DNA from: CAISDA01 sp050258555
Lineage (GTDB): Bacteria > Bacteroidota > Ignavibacteria > UBA10030 > UBA8401
Reading direction: 5' to 3'
DNA length: 11,105 nucleotides
NCBI GenBank assembly: GCA_050258555.1
Contig: JBLMZA010000082.1
Coordinates: 1 to 11,105, forward strand
A program made the position numbers and the translations under genes. Under the pieces are notes generated by a model. The model saw only the letters and a program-made list of their open reading frames with translations. It was not told the DNA's origin and did no database searches. Shown one piece after another: positions 5,894-11,105 of this stretch (positions are counted from its first letter, which is position 1; every line of letters begins with the position of its first letter).

Positions 5894-8446
5894 TCACGAG
5901 CGCGCCTGATGCCGTTTCGTCTTATTGGTGGGGGCGGCCGAGAGCGGATCGTCGGGCCAGACGTGTTTCGGATAGCGCGCGCGCATCTGCGTGCGGAGCT
6001 CGGGGTAGAGCGTCCGCCAGAAGCTCACGAGATCCTGCGTGACCGCGAGCGGCCTCTGTGCCGGAGAAAGAATGTGGAGCAGGAGCTTTGTGCGTCCGCG
6101 GTTGATCGACGGCGACTCGGTCTGTCCGAAGAGTTCCTGAAGCCGGCATGCGAGCACGGGCGGATCGGATGAGTAATCGATTGCGATGCGCGAGCCCGAG
6201 GGCAGGAGAAGATGCGAGGGGGCGAGCCTTTCGAGCAGCCGCACATGCTCGTAGCCGAGCAACGATTCGAGGATCGAGCGGAGATCGAGCGATTGAAGCT
6301 GCGAGGCGCGCCGCATGCCGGAAAGAAACGGCCGAAGCCATGCATCGATCGTCCGGGCGAGCGCTTCCTCGTGCATCTCAGGGATGGCGGAAGCTTCCTC
6401 GCTGTATTGGCGCGCCCACTCGGCGCGTTGGACGAGCGCGCGCGTCTCCTTCGTCCAGGGAAGCGCCGCATCGATCCCCAGAAGCCGCACACCTTCGAGC
6501 ATCGCCTGCATGACGTCCCCGGGATCTCCTTCGATCGTGCGTTCCGAGAGCACGACTGCGCCCACATGACGGATGCGGCGCGAGACGACGGCGCGTTCGG
6601 TTTCGTTCCACTTCGTTGTTTCATCTTCCGTGACCGCATCGGAGAGCACACGCTCGATCGCTTCGATGGACAAGGGGGCGGCCAGAAGAATCCGCGCGGC
6701 TTCTCCCTGACGGTGATCGGTGTCGGCGATGGCCAAAAATTCCTCGCGCGAAAGAAGGCTGCCTTTGGGCAGCACGGCCGTCGTGCCGTTGGATGTGAGA
6801 TAATACGCTCCGCCCTGGCGGTCCTTTCTGCGCGCGATGCGGTCCGGATAGGCCAAGGCCAGCAGCGCGCCTTCGCCGCCGTCCATCGCCGGGGCGGCAC
6901 CGGTGTGCCGCGCGCCCGGCTTCGCTTCTTTCGGTTCCTGTTCAAGCATCGAGCGCAGGCGTTTGGCCTGCAGCAGAATGCGTTCGACCGAGGCCGCGGA
7001 AGCTTTCGAGGGACGATCGAGCGCATCGAGCCTCAACGCAAGATCGACGTCCGCATCGGACTTCGAGGAAAAAAGATCGCGCTCCTCGAGCAGCGCGCCG
7101 ATCGTGCAGGCGCGCTCCGCATCGTGAAAGGATGCGGAGCGGATGATCATATGCGCAAGCCGCGGATGGATCGGAAGCCTGTTCATCATGCGTCCGTGCG
7201 GCGTGATCACGCCTTTCGTATCGAGCGCGCCCAGCATCTGCAACAACGAGCGCGCCTGCAGCAGATGGACAGGCGGAGGCGGATCGATGAATGCAAGATG
7301 CTCCGCCCAGGGATCACCCCAGGCCGAGAGCTCGAGCGCGAGCGGGGCAAGATCGATCGTGCGGATTTCCGGCAGCGCGAATTCCGGGAGCGTTACTTGT
7401 TCTTCTTCCGTCCAGAGTCTGAGGCAGAGTCCCGGCGCCTGCCTCCCGGCGCGTCCCCGGCGCTGATCGGCCGCCGCCTTCGAGACCGGCACGGTGACGA
7501 GGCCCGACATGCCGCGGCGCGGGTCGAATTCCGCGCGTCGGGCGCGTCCCGAATCGATCACGATGCGCACGCCGTCGATCGTGAGACTCGTCTCGGCGAT
7601 GCTCGTGGCAAGGATGACCTTGCGCATGCCGGCGGGGGCCGGCGTGAGCGCCGATTGCTGCATCGAAGAAGGCGCTTCGCCGTAGAGCGCATGAATGCGG
7701 ATGTGATCGGGAAGCGCTCGCTCATACAAGAGCGATTCGACGAAGCGGATCTCGCGCCGGCCCGGAAGAAACACGAGCAGGTCGCCTTCTTCCTCCTCCT
7801 TCACGAGCGTGCGCACGGCATCGGCGGCGAGCGCCTCCCGGGTTTTATCGGAAGCGAAGCGCATGTAGCGCGTCTCGACGGGAAAGCTCCTGCCGGAACT
7901 TCTGACGACGGCCGCATCGGGGCCGAGAAGGGAGCCGATCGCGCCCACATCGAGCGTGGCGGACATGACGACAATCCGGAGATCGGGCCGGAGATTGGTC
8001 TGCACATCGAGCGCGAAGGCGAGCCCCGTATCGGCGTGTATTGAACGCTCGTGGAATTCATCGAAGAGGAGACAGGCCGTGCCTTCGAGCGCGGGATCAT
8101 CCTGCAGCATGCGCGTGAGGATGCCTTCGGTGACGACTTCGATGCGTGTGGCGTTCGATATGCGGCGCTCGCCGCGCATCGAATAGCCGATTGTTTTTCC
8201 GGCCGTCTCGCCCAGGAGCATGGCCATGTATTCTGCGGAGCGCCGCGCGGCAAGGCGCCTCGGCTCGAGCATGACGATGCGCCCGGTCGCGGCCCAGGGT
8301 TCATCGAGCAGTGCCAGGGGCACGCGGGTCGTCTTTCCGGCGCCGGGCTCGGCGGTGATGATGAGGCGCGAGCCCGAGTGAAGCGCCTGCCGGATCTCCG
8401 GCATGACCTCATCGATCGGCAGTCCGCTTTTTTTCGGCATCACCAT
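5894..8446 (-). CDS. hrpB: ATP-dependent RNA helicase HrpB (DExH/DEAH family)
   Basis: The 850-residue protein has all superfamily 2 motifs: I PGAGKTT (34-40), II DEFHER (129-134), III SATLD (162-166), IV LVFLPGRREI (224-233), V ATSIAETSLTIDGV (280-293) and VI QRRGRAGR (328-335). DEFH at motif II is the HrpB form of DEAH. The middle has the HrpB-type LLALAYPDRIARR segment, and the C-terminus has YPKHVWPDDPLSAAPT, the hallmark of the HrpB C-terminal domain. Length is normal (E. coli HrpB is about 810). It should be a cytoplasmic ATP-driven RNA helicase. Its cellular job is poorly known, and it is not needed for any neighbour seen here. Start: ATG at 8446, with a second ATG at 8440 and no good Shine-Dalgarno for either. 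It is monocistronic, with its own promoter at 8482-8510. Confidence 0.96.
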   Translation of the reverse strand: MVMPKKSGLPIDEVMPEIRQALHSGSRLIITAEPGAGKTTRVPLALLDEPWAATGRIVMLEPRRLAARRSAEYMAMLLGETAGKTIGYSMRGERRISNATRIEVVTEGILTRMLQDDPALEGTACLLFDEFHERSIHADTGLAFALDVQTNLRPDLRIVVMSATLDVGAIGSLLGPDAAVVRSSGRSFPVETRYMRFASDKTREALAADAVRTLVKEEEEGDLLVFLPGRREIRFVESLLYERALPDHIRIHALYGEAPSSMQQSALTPAPAGMRKVILATSIAETSLTIDGVRIVIDSGRARRAEFDPRRGMSGLVTVPVSKAAADQRRGRAGRQAPGLCLRLWTEEEQVTLPEFALPEIRTIDLAPLALELSAWGDPWAEHLAFIDPPPPVHLLQARSLLQMLGALDTKGVITPHGRMMNRLPIHPRLAHMIIRSASFHDAERACTIGALLEERDLFSSKSDADVDLALRLDALDRPSKASAASVERILLQAKRLRSMLEQEPKEAKPGARHTGAAPAMDGGEGALLALAYPDRIARRKDRQGGAYYLTSNGTTAVLPKGSLLSREEFLAIADTDHRQGEAARILLAAPLSIEAIERVLSDAVTEDETTKWNETERAVVSRRIRHVGAVVLSERTIEGDPGDVMQAMLEGVRLLGIDAALPWTKETRALVQRAEWARQYSEEASAIPEMHEEALARTIDAWLRPFLSGMRRASQLQSLDLRSILESLLGYEHVRLLERLAPSHLLLPSGSRIAIDYSSDPPVLACRLQELFGQTESPSINRGRTKLLLHILSPAQRPLAVTQDLVSFWRTLYPELRTQMRARYPKHVWPDDPLSAAPTNKTKRHQARS

Positions 8447-8481
8447 CGTCGTGTCTTCGTGTTTTTCGTCATGATCATCCT

Positions 8482-8510
8482 AATATAGATCGCATAGGGC
8501 GAATTTCCAA
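8482..8510 (-). promoter_or_regulatory. Promoter of hrpB
   Basis: The minus strand reads TTGGAA (8505-8510), 17 bp, then TATATT (8482-8487). The expected start near 8475 gives a short leader of about 30 nt to the ATG at 8446. It uses the same -10 hexamer and spacing as the promoters at 3361-3389 and 5762-5790. Confidence 0.58.
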
Positions 8511-8515
8511 CTGTC

Positions 8516-8554
8516 ATTATCAAATCCATCATCGATGCTTATTACTTTGATAAT
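8516..8554. repeat. Perfect 9-bp inverted repeat, arms 30 bp apart, in the hrpB/GH3 divergent region
   Basis: Arms ATTATCAAA (8516-8524) and TTTGATAAT (8546-8554) are exact reverse complements. The 21-bp spacer contains an 8-bp palindrome CATCGATG (8530-8537) near its centre. The element starts five bases upstream of the hrpB -35 and lies about 115 bp before the GH3 start. The 30-bp centre spacing is close to three helical turns, so it could hold two bound regulators or a tetramer. In the rest of the gap (8555-8670) I found no convincing promoter for the GH3 gene. Confidence 0.45.
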
Positions 8555-8670
8555 CGAAAAGGATCTTCATCATCCAATTCCGTCGCGCAGCGCGATATTC
8601 AGTGTGGCATGATTTGTGCCTTCATTTTCCCTGCAGAACTCTTTTTTCACGAATGAAGACGGAACACACT

Positions 8671-11105
8671 ATGCGCGTTTCACGAACCATCATCACCTAT
8701 CTTTTCACGGCGGCGGCAATCGCCGGCATCACAAGCTCCGCATCGCAAGCCCAGCAGCGAATCGAAGATCGCATCACCTCGATCATGAACGCCATGACGA
8801 CAGCCGAGAAGATCAAGCAGTTGCATCAGGAAGGCTCATTCAACACGGCTGACAACACGAGGCTCGGCGTGCCGGGCTTTGTGATGGCAGACGGACCGCA
8901 CGGCGTGAGAGACGGACTGGCCACGAGTTTCCCTGTGGGCATCGCCATGGCGGCCACATGGGACCGGTCGATGGTTCTTCGCATCGGCACGGGAATGGGA
9001 ATCGAGTTCCGCGCCAAGGGCAAAGATCAGGCGCTCGGACCGTGCATGGATCTGGACCGCGATCCGCGCAACGGACGCAGTCCCGAGTCCGGCGGCGAGG
9101 ATCCGTATCTCTGCGCGCAGATCACGAGCGCCGTGACGCGCGGCATCCAGTCTTCGGGCGCCTTGGCCACGATCAAGCATTACAATGCCAATCACCGCGA
9201 GCAGAACCGCTATTACAACAACGTCACAATCAGCCGGCGCTGGCTGCATGAGCACTACGGACTCGCCTTCCGCACATCGGTGCAGGAGGGCGGGGCATTC
9301 TCGGTGATGAATGCGTACAATCTCATCAATTCGCAAAAGTGCGCCGAGAACTCCCTGCTCCTCTCGACGATCCTGAAGAACGAATGGGGCTTTCCGTTTT
9401 ATGTCGTATCGGACTGGGATTCGATCTTCGATTCCGAGCGCGCGATCAATGCCGGATGCGACATCTGCATGGGATCGGACAAATACAAGAACGACCTTCC
9501 CTCGCTTGTCTCCTCGGGCAAAGTGAGCATGGAGGTGATCGACCGCGCGGTGCGCCGCGTGCTTCGTACAAAGATCCTCTCTGGCGTCATCGACCGTCTG
9601 CCCTCAACCGATCCTTCCGCGGTCAATTCTGAAAGCAATCAAAAGATCTGTCTGGAAGGCGGACGCCGCGCGATCGTGCTCTTGAAAAACGACGGCAACA
9701 TCCTGCCGCTCGATCCGGCTTCGACACGCTCCGTCGCCCTGATCGGTCCTTCGGCCGCCTTCATGCAGATCGACGGATCGGGCTCGGGATATGTGACGCC
9801 CTTCTACAGCGTCAGTCCGCGCACGGGTCTCGAAAAGAAATTCGGCGCGGGCAAGATCTCCTATCTGAAGGGCTGCGACATCAACTCGCAGGACACATCG
9901 GCGTTTCCCGAGGCCGTGGCGCTTGCCAAAGCGAGCGACGTGGTCATCTTCTGCGGCGGACTCGACGGCAGCCAGGAAGGGGAAGGATTCGACCGCGCGG
10001 GAGGCTCGACCGCGCTGCCGGGCAGGCAGCAGGATCTGATCAACGCGCTCGCGCGCGAGAATAAGAAGATCATCGTCGTGCTCTTCAGCGGCGGCGTCTG
10101 CTCGACCACGCGCTCGATCAACAACATCGCGGCGCTGCTCTACGCATTCTATCCGAGCCAGGAAGGCGGCAACGCCGTGGCCGACGTGCTGACCGGAGAG
10201 TACAATCCCGGCGGCCGGCTGCCGGTGACGATTCCGCAGTCCGACAGCCAGCTGCCGCCCTGGACGGGCAACGACAATTTCAACAACGACTGGGGATGCG
10301 GCTACCGGTGGTTCGACAAGACCGGGCGCACGCCGCAGTTCGCCTTCGGCTTCGGACTGAGCTATACGACATTTGCCTATGCGAATCTCCGCGTGACGCC
10401 GCTTTCATCGGCGCCGGGCGAACCCGTGACGGTTTCGGTGGATGTGACCAACACGGGCTCGCGCCGCGGAGACGAAGTCGCCCAGTGCTATCTCACGCAC
10501 GATCAGGCGACCGTTCCGATGCCCGTCAAAGAGCTCAAGGGATTCGAGCGCGTGACGCTCGAGCCGGGAGAGACGAAGACGGTCACATTCACGCTCACGG
10601 CCGACGAGCTCTATTATTATGACGAAGCGAACACGCGCTTCGACATCGAAGCCGGACGGTATACCGTGCGCGTCGGAGGTTCGTCGGACAAGCTTCCTCT
10701 GAGCGCCGCATTCACCGTGACCGACGCGTCAAAGAAGCCGGATCTCCTGGTGACGAAGCTCATCACGGTGCCCGCCTATCCGAAGCAGGGAGAGAAGGTG
10801 ACGCTTGCCGCGCTGGTGAAAAACCGCGGTGTGGGTGCCGTGGCGACGGGAACGCATCTGAAGACGCGCTTTTCAGTGAATGGCGTCGAGATATGCACGG
10901 CCGATACCGTGCTGGCGGACGGCATTCCGGCCGGCGGCATGGCGCTCATCTACGGCGAGCCGCCCTCGGCTTCTTCATCCGCCTCATGGCAGTACACGGC
11001 GGCCGAAACGGGAACGATGGCGCTCGAGGCGCGCGTCGATCCGGAGAATGCGGTGGGCGAATGCGTCGAATCGAATAATGTCCTTACGGCAGAGATGACC
11101 GTGCT
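8671..11105 (+). CDS. Secreted GH3 beta-glucosidase-like hydrolase with C-terminal CARDB-like domain (3' end outside window)
   Basis: The frame is open from 8671 to the right edge (811 codons). A signal peptide (RVSRTIITYLFTAAAIAG...SQA, cleavage near residue 26) precedes the GH3 TIM barrel. Barrel landmarks are ADGPHG (73-78), GRSPESGGEDPYL (135-147), KHYNAN (169-174) and VVSDWD with the nucleophile D248. The C-terminal GH3 domain has QEGEGFDR (435-442, E438 being the likely acid/base) and LPGRQQDL. Next come FGFGLSYTTF (559-568) and a fibronectin III-like domain (about 580-680, with ELKGFERVTLEPGETKTV). From about 690 a CARDB-like fold begins (VKNRGVG..., then VDPENAVGECVESNN). The enzyme should release terminal sugars, most often beta-glucose, from oligosaccharides in the periplasm or outside; the specificity is unknown. 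An in-frame ATG at 8653 is an alternative start. Neither has a good Shine-Dalgarno sequence. Confidence 0.93.
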   Translation, partial: MRVSRTIITYLFTAAAIAGITSSASQAQQRIEDRITSIMNAMTTAEKIKQLHQEGSFNTADNTRLGVPGFVMADGPHGVRDGLATSFPVGIAMAATWDRSMVLRIGTGMGIEFRAKGKDQALGPCMDLDRDPRNGRSPESGGEDPYLCAQITSAVTRGIQSSGALATIKHYNANHREQNRYYNNVTISRRWLHEHYGLAFRTSVQEGGAFSVMNAYNLINSQKCAENSLLLSTILKNEWGFPFYVVSDWDSIFDSERAINAGCDICMGSDKYKNDLPSLVSSGKVSMEVIDRAVRRVLRTKILSGVIDRLPSTDPSAVNSESNQKICLEGGRRAIVLLKNDGNILPLDPASTRSVALIGPSAAFMQIDGSGSGYVTPFYSVSPRTGLEKKFGAGKISYLKGCDINSQDTSAFPEAVALAKASDVVIFCGGLDGSQEGEGFDRAGGSTALPGRQQDLINALARENKKIIVVLFSGGVCSTTRSINNIAALLYAFYPSQEGGNAVADVLTGEYNPGGRLPVTIPQSDSQLPPWTGNDNFNNDWGCGYRWFDKTGRTPQFAFGFGLSYTTFAYANLRVTPLSSAPGEPVTVSVDVTNTGSRRGDEVAQCYLTHDQATVPMPVKELKGFERVTLEPGETKTVTFTLTADELYYYDEANTRFDIEAGRYTVRVGGSSDKLPLSAAFTVTDASKKPDLLVTKLITVPAYPKQGEKVTLAALVKNRGVGAVATGTHLKTRFSVNGVEICTADTVLADGIPAGGMALIYGEPPSASSSASWQYTAAETGTMALEARVDPENAVGECVESNNVLTAEMTV

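Noticed and set aside
6212..8044. Antisense open frame of 610 codons across hrpB (+ strand)
   Set aside because: It lies fully inside hrpB, whose helicase motifs are intact on the other strand. Its translation is arginine-rich and low in structure, as expected from the complement of GC-rich codons.

Overview
The window comes from a Gram-negative bacterium. One beta-barrel-type protein has a signal peptide and ends in an aromatic residue. Other products also carry Sec signal peptides, and a DExH helicase of the proteobacterial HrpB type is present. The coding DNA is fairly GC-rich, with GC-rich third codon positions, while the gaps between genes are A/T-rich. The DUF5020/Tsx-like outer-membrane protein and the secreted GH3 enzyme are typical of the Bacteroidota-Chlorobiota-Ignavibacteriota-Fibrobacterota group. 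I infer that broad placement only and cannot name a genus.

Layout, left to right. A cupin gene on the + strand is cut by the left edge (1-144). It converges on a run of minus-strand genes. Read in transcription order, the first unit is a HisC-like PLP aminotransferase (2644-1571), a CDP-alcohol phosphatidyltransferase (1558-623, gap 12 bp) and a small FMN-binding split-barrel protein (577-200, gap 45 bp). It starts at a good sigma70-type promoter at 2691-2719. Upstream lies a secreted protein of unknown function (3300-2812) with its own promoter. The next minus-strand unit is a Tsx-like (DUF5020) outer-membrane protein (5650-4943) followed by an AzgA-type NCS2 purine permease (4845-3520), closed by a clear Rho-independent terminator (3451-3486). 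Next is hrpB (8446-5894). It is divergent from a + strand secreted GH3 beta-glucosidase-like enzyme (8671 to the right edge), whose C-terminus runs into a CARDB-like domain and is cut by the window.

Functional reading. The outer-membrane channel and the inner-membrane permease look like a two-membrane purine uptake pair, behind a promoter that overlaps a nested inverted repeat. The aminotransferase and CDP-alcohol phosphatidyltransferase suggest making and attaching a lipid headgroup (amino-alcohol or aminophosphonate), but the substrates cannot be read from sequence. Four minus-strand promoters share the same build: a -35-like hexamer, exactly 17 bp, then a TATATT or TACTAT -10. Three of the four use TATATT.

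I did not find a CRISPR array, transposon, tRNA, rRNA or recognisable defence system. Most genes belong to known families. The points most worth a second look are the paired OMP-permease unit and its operator-like promoter, the aminotransferase-phosphatidyltransferase pair, the long inverted repeat between hrpB and the GH3 gene, and the GH3-CARDB fusion.
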